Source of the DNA: an uncultured Eubacteriaceae bacterium
GTDB taxonomy: Bacteria > Bacillota > Clostridia > Eubacteriales > Eubacteriaceae
Length of the DNA stretch: 64,000 bases
Direction of reading: 5' to 3'
NCBI GenBank assembly: GCA_945867155.1
Contig: CAMBHL010000006.1
Coordinates: 84,972 to 148,971, forward strand
This document shows, piece by piece, positions 8,339-15,454 of this stretch. The position numbers and the translations under genes were made by a program. Under the pieces are notes generated by a model. The model had not been told where the DNA came from. It ran no database searches and saw only the letters and a list, made by a program, of their open reading frames with translations. Position 1 is the first letter of the stretch; every line of letters begins with the position of its first letter.

Positions 8339-9226
8339 TTAACGATAGGAGTTGCCGCCGCAGTTCCACACCCCGTAGGTGCTGCCAGAGCGGAAGGACT
8401 GGTACGGGTGGCTGCGCTTGCCGCCCATCATGCAGTCGATGACGGCCTGCTTCACGTAGTCCGGGTATTTGCCTCCGAGGTATTTCTTATACGGGCCGTC
8501 GAGATAGGCCGCGAACTGGCCCGGTGCCTTGAGCACCGACACCGCGTCTTTGCCGCCCCATTTGCCCGAGTCCACCCGGTTCATGACGCAGGAAATGACG
8601 GCGAGGGAACCTTCATAACTCGAGTTGCATTCCGCCGCCACGACCGCGCAGATGAAGTCGAGCTGATCCCCCGGGTCCGAGGTGTTGTGGTTGGCCGCGT
8701 ATTCCTGGAGTTTTTTCTGTTCTTCGGCGACCTTGGCGTTGAGCTGGTTCTGCTGTTTGACAAGTTCCTGGCGCTGCTTTTCAATCGAATCCTTGGCGGC
8801 CTTCGCCTGGGCTGCCGTTTCGATGTACTGACTCAGGCGGTCGTTGTCCGCGCGCACGATGTTGTGCATCCCGTCCAGATTGGAGAAGATCTCCCCGATG
8901 TTGTCGCTGCCGAAGAGAAACTCCATGTAGCCGTCATTGCCCATCATGTACATGGCGCGCACCCGCTTGGCCATGGTTTTCCGCTGGGCCTTGAGCTCGG
9001 ACTTCGCCTGAAGGTACTCGGCCGTCTTGTCCGCCAGTTCCTGGTTCGTTTCGTTCATCTGAGTCCCGAGCTTCCCGATCTGGTCATTGAGCTGGTTGAT
9101 CGAGTCCGTGAGGGCCACGAGGTCGACGTCATCGGCGTGCACCGGCATGCTGATCATGACGAACATCGTAAGCACCGCGAGCAGACAGGCCCCCCATTTG
9201 TATTTAAAAAAGTGATGATGCTTCAA
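8339..9226 (-). CDS. Secreted coiled-coil cell-wall hydrolase, tandem paralogue
   Basis: 295 residues. Signal peptide (KHHHFFKYKWGACLLAVLTM..HADD), a coiled coil (about 35-165) and a C-terminal SleB/Hydrolase_2 domain almost identical to that of the neighbouring gene at 7231. The coiled-coil halves differ much more than the catalytic halves. The start is TTG at 9224-9226, with CAGGAG six bases upstream. Such PcsB-like proteins are normally held inactive by the coiled coil and act at division. Separate terminators suggest the two copies are transcribed separately. Confidence 0.87.
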   Translation of the reverse strand: MKHHHFFKYKWGACLLAVLTMFVMISMPVHADDVDLVALTDSINQLNDQIGKLGTQMNETNQELADKTAEYLQAKSELKAQRKTMAKRVRAMYMMGNDGYMEFLFGSDNIGEIFSNLDGMHNIVRADNDRLSQYIETAAQAKAAKDSIEKQRQELVKQQNQLNAKVAEEQKKLQEYAANHNTSDPGDQLDFICAVVAAECNSSYEGSLAVISCVMNRVDSGKWGGKDAVSVLKAPGQFAAYLDGPYKKYLGGKYPDYVKQAVIDCMMGGKRSHPYQSFRSGSTYGVWNCGGNSYR

Positions 9227-9417
9227 AATAATCTCCTGAAATCGAAAGTGTTGTTAAAATAAAAATAAATTAAAATAAATTTACAAACATTCATATTTTA
9301 TCATGAATGGGCGGGATTCGCAAATTTTCGGTCTGACCTTTGAAAATTTTCAATTTTTTGAACCAAAGCCCCAGCTTTGTGATAAGATGAGGAAAAAATT
9401 TATTGGAGGCTCCCATC

Positions 9418-10641
9418 ATGACTAAACCCCTTACCATTGAAGCTTTTGAAGAAGCGAGCGAACAGGTCAAGGATGTCACCATCCCCACCGAACTCGTTTA
9501 TTCTGATTATTATAGCCAGGCCAACGGCGCAAAAGTCTATTTAAAACCGGAAAACATGCAGCGCACCGGCGCTTATAAAGTCCGCGGCGCCTATTATAAG
9601 GTGTCCACCATGGCCCCTGAAGACCGGGAAAAGGGACTGATCACCGCTTCGGCGGGCAACCACGCCCAGGGCGTCGCCTACGCGGCGAAGAAATTCGGAG
9701 TCAAGGCCGTCATCGTCATGCCGACGACCACGCCCCTGATCAAAGTGAACCGGACCAAAGCCCTCGGCGCGGAAGTCGTTCTCCACGGGGACGTGTACGA
9801 CGAAGCCTGCGACTACGCCTTGAAGCTCGCCGACGAAAAAGGCTACACCTTCATCCACCCCTTTGACGACCCGACCGTCGCCACCGGCCAGGGCTCCATT
9901 GCCATGGAAATCATCAAAGAACTGCCCCTGGTCGACGTCATTCTCGTTCCCGTGGGCGGCGGCGGCCTGGCCACCGGCGTCTCGACTTTAACGAAGCTCC
10001 TCAACCCGAAAATCAAGGTCATCGGTGTAGAACCCGAAGGGGCCGCCTGCCTGACCGCATCCTTCAAGAACCATAAGGTCACCACGGTGGAACACATCAA
10101 CACCATCGCCGACGGCACCGCGGTCCAGACCCCGGGCAAGATCATCTTCCCCTACCTCGAAAAGAACCTCGACGACGTCATCACCGTTCCCGACGCGGAA
10201 CTCGTCGAAGCCTTCCTCGACATGGTCGAAAATCACAAAATGATCGTCGAAAATTCCGGCCTGCTGTCCGTCGCGGCCTTAAGCCATCTGGACATCAAAG
10301 GCAAGCGCGTCGCCTGCGTGCTGTCCGGGGGCAACATGGACGTCATCACCATGTCCTCAGTCGTGCGCCAGGGCCTCATCCTCAGAGACCGGATCTTCAC
10401 GATTTCCGTCCTCCTGCCCGACCGTCCGGGCGAACTGAGCCGGGTCTCCTCGGTCATCGCCAAGACCGGCGGCAATGTGGTCCGCCTCGAACACAACCAG
10501 TTCGTGTCCATCAACCGTCAGGATGCCGTGGAACTGAAGATCACCATGGAAGCCTTCGGCACCGACCACAAAAAACAGATTCTCGACACTCTGGAACAAA
10601 ACGGCTTCGCACCCAAAATCACGCCGACTTTGCTGTCGTAA
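9418..10641 (+). CDS. ilvA: Threonine ammonia-lyase
   Basis: 407 residues; PLP enzyme converting threonine to 2-oxobutyrate and ammonia. The PLP lysine lies in RTGAYKVRGA (K54), the substrate loop is SAGNHAQG (78-85), and the phosphate loop is PVGGGGLATG. A single C-terminal ACT domain (RIFTISVLLPDRPGEL onward) fits the short catabolic or biosynthetic form with allosteric control. The ATG at 9418 is chosen because GGAGG lies seven bases before it; an in-frame TTG at 9403 overlaps that site. Upstream is a palindrome CAAAGC-CCCA-GCTTTG. Last host gene before the prophage. Confidence 0.93.
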   Translation: MTKPLTIEAFEEASEQVKDVTIPTELVYSDYYSQANGAKVYLKPENMQRTGAYKVRGAYYKVSTMAPEDREKGLITASAGNHAQGVAYAAKKFGVKAVIVMPTTTPLIKVNRTKALGAEVVLHGDVYDEACDYALKLADEKGYTFIHPFDDPTVATGQGSIAMEIIKELPLVDVILVPVGGGGLATGVSTLTKLLNPKIKVIGVEPEGAACLTASFKNHKVTTVEHINTIADGTAVQTPGKIIFPYLEKNLDDVITVPDAELVEAFLDMVENHKMIVENSGLLSVAALSHLDIKGKRVACVLSGGNMDVITMSSVVRQGLILRDRIFTISVLLPDRPGELSRVSSVIAKTGGNVVRLEHNQFVSINRQDAVELKITMEAFGTDHKKQILDTLEQNGFAPKITPTLLS

Positions 10642-10651
10642 GAAGGGCTGT

Positions 10652-10691
10652 AAAAAAATCCACTGAGTACGCAATGCTCAGTGGATTTTTT
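10652..10691 (+). terminator. Intrinsic terminator of ilvA
   Basis: Stem AAAAAATCCACTGAG / CTCAGTGGATTTTTT with a 9-base loop and a T-run. Confidence 0.85.
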
Positions 10692-10710
10692 GATTCGACT
10701 TTACATAAAA

Positions 10711-10741
10711 TAAAAAACCCGAAGCCTTTTGACTTCGAGTT
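10711..10741 (-). terminator. Original downstream terminator of the tRNA-Val locus
   Basis: Leftward hairpin AACTCGAAG / CTTCGGGTT plus T-run, directly after the left attachment repeat. Before phage integration it would have ended the tRNA-Val transcript. Confidence 0.65.
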
Positions 10742-10746
10742 CTGCG

Positions 10747-10798
10747 TTCAATGGTGATCCCTACTGGGCTTGAACCAGCGACCTCTACCGTGTGAAGG
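10747..10798 (+). repeat. Left attachment site (52-bp repeat)
   Basis: Identical over 52 bases to 47938-47989. It is the orphaned 3' part (anticodon loop to CCA) of the original tRNA-Val gene. Confidence 0.92.
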
Positions 10799-10835
10799 CC
10801 TAAAGGATGCTGTAATAAGATAATTATTTTCCAAA

Positions 10836-10857
10836 TTACGAAAAATATACGAATGAA
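10836..10857 (+). repeat. Putative integrase arm-type site, left copy
   Basis: 22-base sequence (TTACGAAAAATATACGAATG plus AA) repeated exactly, in the same orientation, at 47808-47829 just inside the right end. Position at both prophage ends suggests integrase or excisionase arm binding. Confidence 0.6.
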
Positions 10858-10861
10858 CCGT

Positions 10862-11059
10862 TCATTTCTTCCGCCAGTTCTTATATTTCCCGGACTTCAC
10901 GCGGCCGTCAATGTACGGCTCATTCTTGTCGATCACCCAGTTCCGGCCGATCTTGCGGGCGGTTTTAAAGCCGCCACGCAATACCTTTTGCCGGACAGTT
11001 GCAAGTGCTCGATGGTGGAGCTTTGCATATTCTGCCAAACTGATTAGTTCTTCTTCCAT
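10862..11059 (-). CDS. Small helix-turn-helix protein, possible excisionase
   Basis: 65 residues, basic. ISLAEYAKLHHRALATVRQKVLRGGFKTARKIGRNWVIDKNEPYID reads as a MerR/Xis-type winged helix domain with the recognition stretch around VRQKVLRGG. It is the leftmost prophage gene, only about 60 bases from attL and next to the 22-base arm-type repeat, which fits a directionality factor. However, small HTH proteins after lysis genes are also common without known role. The ATG overlaps the stop of the preceding small gene, and GAAAGGGGC supplies the ribosome site. Confidence 0.6.
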   Translation of the reverse strand: MEEELISLAEYAKLHHRALATVRQKVLRGGFKTARKIGRNWVIDKNEPYIDGRVKSGKYKNWRKK

Positions 11060-11163
11060 TACTGCCCCTTTCTTTCTTTGAAATAAAGAATCAATGCATC
11101 AACTAAGTGATCGACGCCAATTGCGCACAACGCTGCAGCAAACATTGTTAAAAATTCTTTCAT
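11059..11163 (-). CDS. 34-residue hydrophobic peptide
   Basis: Starts MKEFLTMFAAALCAIG and ends FKERKGQ: one hydrophobic helix with charged ends. Its TGA/ATG junction with the HTH gene suggests co-translation. No good ribosome site precedes the ATG. A longer frame from GTG 11253 would have to run through the toxin terminator hairpin and is less likely. The motif GVDHLVDAL resembles GVDLLVSLL in the neighbouring toxin-like peptide, so the two may be diverged copies. Function unknown. Confidence 0.4.
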   Translation of the reverse strand: MKEFLTMFAAALCAIGVDHLVDALILYFKERKGQ

Positions 11164-11192
11164 TTGACTTTTTATGAGTAAGGTTGTAAAAT
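11164..11192 (+). promoter_or_regulatory. Promoter of the antisense (antitoxin) RNA
   Basis: Rightward -35 TTGACT (11164-11169), 17-bp spacer, -10 TAAAAT (11187-11192). It points into a region with no rightward gene, toward the terminator at 11279-11334. Confidence 0.7.
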
Positions 11193-11198
11193 ATTCCC

Positions 11199-11334
11199 AA
11201 AAGAGGGGCAAAGCCCCTCGATTGGGATCTCTTAGAAGTGCTTGGTTATCCACGCGGCTAAGAGCGATACTAGTAAGTCCACACCAGCTTGAATTACGAC
11301 TTCAAGCCATTTTGGTGTGGGCTTTTTGTTTTTC
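11199..11334 (+). ncRNA. Putative cis-antisense antitoxin RNA, about 136 nt
   Basis: Bounded by a consensus-like promoter and an intrinsic terminator (stem CCACACCA / TGGTGTGG enclosing GCTTGAA / TTCAAGC, then GCTTTTTGTTTTTC). It is complementary to nearly the whole toxin-like reading frame at 11232-11342. The predicted RNA also begins with a GAGGGGC / GCCCCTC hairpin and contains a CTCTTAG / CTAAGAG pair. This convergent layout is that of type I modules such as txpA/RatA. Confidence 0.6.
11203..11219 (-). terminator. Terminator of the toxin-like mRNA
   Basis: Perfect GAGGGGC-TTT-GCCCCTC stem followed leftward by TTTT. On the other strand the same hairpin forms the 5' end of the antisense RNA. 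Confidence 0.6.
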
Positions 11335-11342
11335 TTACCCAT
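11232..11342 (-). CDS. 36-residue membrane peptide, putative type I toxin
   Basis: ATG at 11342 preceded by AAAGGAGG at ideal distance and by a perfect consensus promoter. The peptide has a basic head (MGKKNKKPTPKW) and one hydrophobic segment (LEVVIQAGVDLLVSLLAAW) ending ITKHF, the layout of small pore-forming type I toxins. A rightward antisense RNA gene covers the frame. I do not recognise a named family. It lies downstream of the endolysin but has its own promoter, so it is not simply part of the lysis operon. Confidence 0.65.
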   Translation of the reverse strand: MGKKNKKPTPKWLEVVIQAGVDLLVSLLAAWITKHF

Positions 11343-11393
11343 AATGTTTCCTCCTTTCTTGAGTATTGAAGTCTTATCTCAACTTCTATATAT

Positions 11394-11422
11394 ATTATAC
11401 TATTATATAGTAGTATTGTCAA
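11394..11422 (-). promoter_or_regulatory. Perfect consensus promoter of the toxin-like gene
   Basis: -35 TTGACA (11417-11422), 17-bp spacer, -10 TATAAT (11394-11399), no mismatch to the sigma-A consensus. Predicted 5' UTR about 45 nt. Confidence 0.8.
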
Positions 11423-11483
11423 TAGGAAAAGAGAATTTTTTTGCAAAAATAAAGCCATCTAATTTATTGCACGTCAACTTACT

Positions 11484-11526
11484 CAAAAAAAAAATAAGCC
11501 CAGCCTGTCAATGACAGACTGAGCTT
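11484..11526 (-). terminator. Terminator of the late/lysis operon
   Basis: Leftward stem AAGCTCAGTCTGTC / GACAGGCTGGGCTT with a 3-base loop, followed by a run of ten T. It ends the operon after the endolysin. Confidence 0.85.
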
Positions 11527-11535
11527 TTTAATTAA

Positions 11536-12582
11536 TTACAAACCGAGCAATTTCCGCCAAGTGTTCTTCCCAACAATGCCGTCAGCTGTTAATCCGCGTT
11601 TCTGCTGGAATACCCTCACCGCGGCCCGTGTGCCGGGGCCGAAATCGCCATCGGCGCCGGATCGGCCGCAAGGGTAGCCCCAAGCAATGAGCCGTTTTTG
11701 AATCAGCCGTGTGATGCCACCCCGGGCGCCCTGCTTGACTGTCGGGCATCCGGCCAGGGTCGCCGGGCCAGCCACCCCGTCGACCACCTGGTGTGAATAG
11801 CCTTGACGATTGCATTCTTTCTGAAGTGCTGCGATCCACGTGTCATAATGCGCCTTAGAGGCAGTGGGCTTACTCTTGCTCGACAGCAGCGCATTGATTT
11901 TACTCATCGTGTTGACCCCGGCTTCGCCGTCGGCCACCAGGCCGTGATTCTGTTGGAAGCGCTTCACTGCGTTAAGGGTATCGGTGCCAAACTCGCCATC
12001 TGCGCCGTACTTGCCACACGAGTAGCCCAGAGCGATGAGCTTGCTTTGAAGGTTCTTGACTTCCTGCCCCTTGTCGCCTTTTTGCAACCATGAGCGAGCC
12101 GCCGACGCTGTAGTCTTTCCATTTCCATGATCATACGGAGGGTGTGCAAATCCAATGATGCCCCAGGCCCCATAAGGGTTGCCGTAAGTACGGACCCGGC
12201 GCATGACCGCGCCGCCGGCGTCGCTGGAGCTCACAGACGTATTCCCTTCAATTGTGGTGACTGAATAAGAGCCGTTCCGACGCTCAACGATGCCGACATG
12301 GCAAGCCACACCGCGGCGACCGAAAAAGATAATGTCTCCAGGTTGCGGCTGATATTCCGGCCCGTGCCACCAGCCATTTGATTTAAAATAATTGACGTGT
12401 GAAGGGCAATAAGCAAATTTGCCAACGATGTTTCCAACTCCCGCCTGATTGGCACACCAGGATACGAACATATCGCACCACGGGCCAATGAGACCGTACC
12501 ACTGAGAATATTTGACACGATTTGACCCAGAGGGGCTTTCCTTAACTCCGATTTGGGACTGGGCCACTGATAAAATACTCAT
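11536..12582 (-). CDS. Endolysin: CHAP/NlpC-type amidase with two peptidoglycan-binding domains
   Basis: 348 residues. The N-terminal ~150 residues form a Cys/His amidase (WCDMFVSWC with C36 as likely nucleophile; ACHVGIVE supplies the His). Two PG_binding_1 repeats follow, each with the pattern LQxxL..LGY..G..GADGxFG..T..AVxxFQ (about 165-230 and 285-345), joined by a Ser/Lys linker. No signal peptide, so it needs the holin. GGAGGTG precedes the ATG, and the start overlaps the holin stop by 4 bases. Confidence 0.9.
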   Translation of the reverse strand: MSILSVAQSQIGVKESPSGSNRVKYSQWYGLIGPWCDMFVSWCANQAGVGNIVGKFAYCPSHVNYFKSNGWWHGPEYQPQPGDIIFFGRRGVACHVGIVERRNGSYSVTTIEGNTSVSSSDAGGAVMRRVRTYGNPYGAWGIIGFAHPPYDHGNGKTTASAARSWLQKGDKGQEVKNLQSKLIALGYSCGKYGADGEFGTDTLNAVKRFQQNHGLVADGEAGVNTMSKINALLSSKSKPTASKAHYDTWIAALQKECNRQGYSHQVVDGVAGPATLAGCPTVKQGARGGITRLIQKRLIAWGYPCGRSGADGDFGPGTRAAVRVFQQKRGLTADGIVGKNTWRKLLGL

Positions 12583-12902
12583 GCTGCACCTCCATTTTCT
12601 TTTTCTGCTGCGATATCAGCGTCAGTCGTCGGCTGATCGGTGACCATACCGGCCACCGCGTCCGCTTCATAGATCGCCGGGGCGGCTTTTTCTCCGTCGC
12701 GAATGCCCTGCGTTGTAGGGTCTACGACCACGCCGAGACCGACGAGCAGGTTGATCACGATGCCGAGCAGCTGCGTGAGATCGCTTTGTGAAATCGCCGG
12801 TATCACCCCGACGATACCTAAAATTTGATAAACAAAGGCCACCGCCGCGGCGATCAGCGCCGTCAACGTGGCCTTATTTTTAATTCTTAATTTGAAATTC
12901 AT
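12579..12902 (-). CDS. Holin (phi LC3-type)
   Basis: 107 residues from ATG 12902, preceded by GGAGGG. It begins MNFKLRIKNKATLTALIAA, the family signature, has two hydrophobic segments (about 13-35 and 50-70) and an acidic C-terminus. It forms the membrane lesion that lets the endolysin reach the wall. Overlaps its neighbours on both sides by 4 bases. Confidence 0.87.
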   Translation of the reverse strand: MNFKLRIKNKATLTALIAAAVAFVYQILGIVGVIPAISQSDLTQLLGIVINLLVGLGVVVDPTTQGIRDGEKAAPAIYEADAVAGMVTDQPTTDADIAAEKENGGAA

Positions 12903-13201
12903 CTTTTCCCTCCTTCGTGGATTTCCCATTCTTCAATGCGTTCAACTCTATCCTTGAGCTCGTCGTACCGCTTAAAGGCGGTGCTGATATCCTGCTCCGC
13001 GCGGTACGTCCGTTCAACAATTTGATTGTGTTTCTCCACTTTTTTCTCAAGCTGATCAAATCGGTAAAGCAAAAGCTGAAGCCGACTGTTAATCTGTTCC
13101 TGGTGCGCCTTGGCGGCCTTGCTGGACGCGACCAGCGCAATTACCACCGGCGCGACTGTGCCAATTAAATTCAGAACAAGATTCGGGTCAATTCGCCACA
13201 T
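12899..13201 (-). CDS. XhlA-like membrane/coiled-coil lysis accessory protein
   Basis: 100 residues: an N-terminal transmembrane helix (LVLNLIGTVAPVVIALVAS) then a long amphipathic coiled coil ending EIHEGGKR. Position directly before the holin and the stretch KHNQIVERTYRAE match XhlA/haemolysin-like accessory proteins, although the usual order has the membrane helix at the C-terminus. Its exact role is inferred from context. Confidence 0.6.
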   Translation of the reverse strand: MWRIDPNLVLNLIGTVAPVVIALVASSKAAKAHQEQINSRLQLLLYRFDQLEKKVEKHNQIVERTYRAEQDISTAFKRYDELKDRVERIEEWEIHEGGKR

Positions 13202-13219
13202 GATGTCACCGCCTGCCCT

Positions 13220-13621
13220 TCAGTAAATGCTGGGCTGAATCGCCAGGCTGTAAATTAAGCTTGACCATCTGACCGTAGCGCTCTCCGCCGTCGGATCGTC
13301 GCCGTCACAGATCACGATCTGCACCTTGACGGCGCCAGACTGTGACGTGGCGCTTTTGTCGATCTTCCAGCTGAAGGTATACTGAGTCACTTCCTTTGTG
13401 TCCGTGTGGTCGTCGGTAACCGTGCAGGCCTTGTACGCCACCTCACCGCCGGCCGGCTTGTACACGGCGAAGACCTTCTGCGTATCCGCATAAAAGTCGG
13501 CAATTTCCGACGCCGAAATGAGAAAGTTGGCTGCCATCGTGTTGGTGTCGTGTTGAACCTCGACCGTTCCGGCCGCATCCATCGGGACGATCTCGCGCCC
13601 GTGGTTGATACTAAAATCCAT
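13220..13621 (-). CDS. Phage baseplate-type protein, BppU-like
   Basis: 133 residues from ATG 13621 with GGAGGACAG upstream. Sequence such as MDFSINHGREIVPMDAAGTVEV and the beta-rich body (YKPAGGEVAYKACTV, YTFSWKIDKSAT) resemble small tail-fibre/baseplate upper domains. Lies between the receptor-binding protein and the lysis genes. No firm family assignment. Confidence 0.5.
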   Translation of the reverse strand: MDFSINHGREIVPMDAAGTVEVQHDTNTMAANFLISASEIADFYADTQKVFAVYKPAGGEVAYKACTVTDDHTDTKEVTQYTFSWKIDKSATSQSGAVKVQIVICDGDDPTAESATVRWSSLIYSLAIQPSIY

Positions 13622-13634
13622 GGTGTCTGTCCTC

Positions 13635-14864
13635 CTATTCGTCGATGAAATAAACCGGGGTGACCGTGAGCTGTGTCGGAGCTTGCCCGCCATTCATTAT
13701 CATCATGTTGCGGTCCCCGCTGTAACCTAGGTAAATGCTGCACGAGTCATTGTCGTGCAATCTGACAAGACCGGAAAATGAGGCGGTGCACAAATTGCCA
13801 TCTGGGTCAGGATAGCCGTAATTTTCCGCGACATTGGTCGCACCGTGATTTCTCAGCCCAACGTGAACGGCGTTAGCACGGTAAAGATTACGAAGATGAA
13901 GTGACCCGTCCACCCGGTACACGCCGGCCTTGCGGATGTGCACAATGCCGTCCTGATAGTAGGCATACCCGGCATCCATCGTCATCCCATCAATCGGTTG
14001 TGGATTGCTGAACTTGACCGCGTTATACCTGCCAGGCTGGACCCATTGATCTGATCCCTGATAGACGCCGAGCACCATCGTCGGCACACAGTCGCTTAAC
14101 TTCCGGGTCGCTTTATTGTACCGGTCGGTGATACTGATCAGGGACGCCAGCGTGTTTGGCGAAAGCGTCTGCCACTTGCCTGATGATCGGATATTAAACG
14201 TGAACGCCTTCCCGTCCGTGCCGGTCTGAATCCATAACGCGCCGTCGGTGACATCACTTGAAGTGGGCGCGGTGGCCTGGACATAAATCTGCCGCTTGCC
14301 CGTGTCGCCCTGGGCCTGGGCGTACCAGGTTTCATAATCGTTTTTAATGTGATTAAAATAGGTGTCGAACTCCGAGACGCCGCGCATCCGGATGCCGCCG
14401 CAGAGCGGCGTGTCCGTCCGTTCGTCGGTGACTGACATAATGCCGTTTGCCGTGACCGTGACTCGAGCTAGAGAGATTTGCCATTTCACCCAGTGATTCT
14501 GGGTCAGCGCCGGAGCGGCTGGATTGGCGCTTGCCGTTCCCTTGAGGATTTCGAGCCGGGTTTCCCTGGCCGAGAAGTCTGCCGTCACGACCACCCGGTC
14601 AATGCGCGTCAAGCTTGAGTTTTCCGCATCGATCGTCAACGCCTTGTCGGTCTGGTTGTAATACCAGGCGCCGTCGACATGGGCGATGAACGGTGCGACG
14701 GTGACCTGCCCTGTGCCCTTAGTCACACTGCCGCCCATGGTGCCGTCGTCGTAGACATTCACGCCATTGCGGATGGACGCGTAAAACACCGCGTCCAGCT
14801 CTTCTTGTCCGTAGCTGTCGGTGCCATTCCAAAAGAAACTATTTTTGATAATTGAATCAGCCAT
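13635..14864 (-). CDS. Putative receptor-binding / baseplate protein
   Basis: 409 residues. The N-terminus (FFWNGTDSYGQEELDAVFYASIRNGV) is typical of Firmicutes siphophage baseplate proteins; the C-terminal ~140 residues (from YNAVKFSNPQPIDG) form a jelly-roll-like beta domain, commonly the host-binding head. Placed after the tail-tip genes and before lysis, as expected for a receptor-binding protein. Confidence 0.7.
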   Translation of the reverse strand: MADSIIKNSFFWNGTDSYGQEELDAVFYASIRNGVNVYDDGTMGGSVTKGTGQVTVAPFIAHVDGAWYYNQTDKALTIDAENSSLTRIDRVVVTADFSARETRLEILKGTASANPAAPALTQNHWVKWQISLARVTVTANGIMSVTDERTDTPLCGGIRMRGVSEFDTYFNHIKNDYETWYAQAQGDTGKRQIYVQATAPTSSDVTDGALWIQTGTDGKAFTFNIRSSGKWQTLSPNTLASLISITDRYNKATRKLSDCVPTMVLGVYQGSDQWVQPGRYNAVKFSNPQPIDGMTMDAGYAYYQDGIVHIRKAGVYRVDGSLHLRNLYRANAVHVGLRNHGATNVAENYGYPDPDGNLCTASFSGLVRLHDNDSCSIYLGYSGDRNMMIMNGGQAPTQLTVTPVYFIDE

Positions 14865-14866
14865 GT

Positions 14867-14986
14867 TTAACCTTCCTTGCTGGCATCAGCATCCAAAAGC
14901 GCCTGCACTTTCTTTCTCCAGAAAGCCGGTACATCGTCAATTGTCATGAGTCCTGCTAAAATGCGTTTGTAGTAAATCTTTGCCAT
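14867..14986 (-). CDS. XkdX-family protein, 39 residues
   Basis: MAKIYYKRILAGLMTIDDVP then WRKKVQALLDADASKEG: the short XkdX family pattern found beside tail-fibre genes of PBSX-like and related phages. AGGAGTG precedes the ATG at 14986. Its function is not known. Confidence 0.8.
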   Translation of the reverse strand: MAKIYYKRILAGLMTIDDVPAFWRKKVQALLDADASKEG

Positions 14987-14987
14987 C

Positions 14988-15443
14988 TTATTTCACTCCT
15001 TCCAGGTTTGAAATCCGTTCCTCTAATTCCGATACCAATGCGCCGAGATCAGCCAGCCCGTCGCCATTGTCTGAAACAGACTGAGCCAAATCGACCATCG
15101 CATCGGATAAGTCGCTGTTTGTCGGTATCAGTTCTGCCTTTTTTTGCTCTTCTTTCTGTTTTTGCTGTTCTGCCAACTCGTCGGCCGTATATGGGATGTA
15201 CCGCTGGATCGTTTCCTTTTCATCCCATGCGTCCCTAGCCTCAACAGGCTCCTCGTCCCACACGGTGGCAACATCCCGTCCACCGTTGGGGTATTCTCGA
15301 AGCACCTCGATATGGGATTTTCCAGGAGACGCTTCGACCGCGTCGTGGTGCGCGGTGACAATCGTCTCAATTTCCAGATGGCCTTTTGTCAGGTCAATCG
15401 TCGATGCTGTGATATCTTTATCATTCTGATCTAAAATTCTCAT
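14988..15443 (-). CDS. Tail-fibre associated protein with coiled coil
   Basis: 151 residues from ATG 15443 (AAAGGAGC upstream). N-terminal beta part (MRILDQNDKDITASTIDLTK) followed by a Gln/Glu/Lys helix (ELAEQQKQKEEQKKAE) and a second heptad stretch near the C-terminus. Resembles the small accessory proteins encoded before XkdX; no named family is claimed. Confidence 0.6.
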   Translation of the reverse strand: MRILDQNDKDITASTIDLTKGHLEIETIVTAHHDAVEASPGKSHIEVLREYPNGGRDVATVWDEEPVEARDAWDEKETIQRYIPYTADELAEQQKQKEEQKKAELIPTNSDLSDAMVDLAQSVSDNGDGLADLGALVSELEERISNLEGVK

Positions 15444-15454
15444 TTTTGCTCCTT

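Noticed and set aside
11164..11253. Extension of the 34-residue peptide to a GTG at 11253
   Set aside because: The extended frame crosses the terminator hairpin and the antisense promoter, and has no ribosome site.
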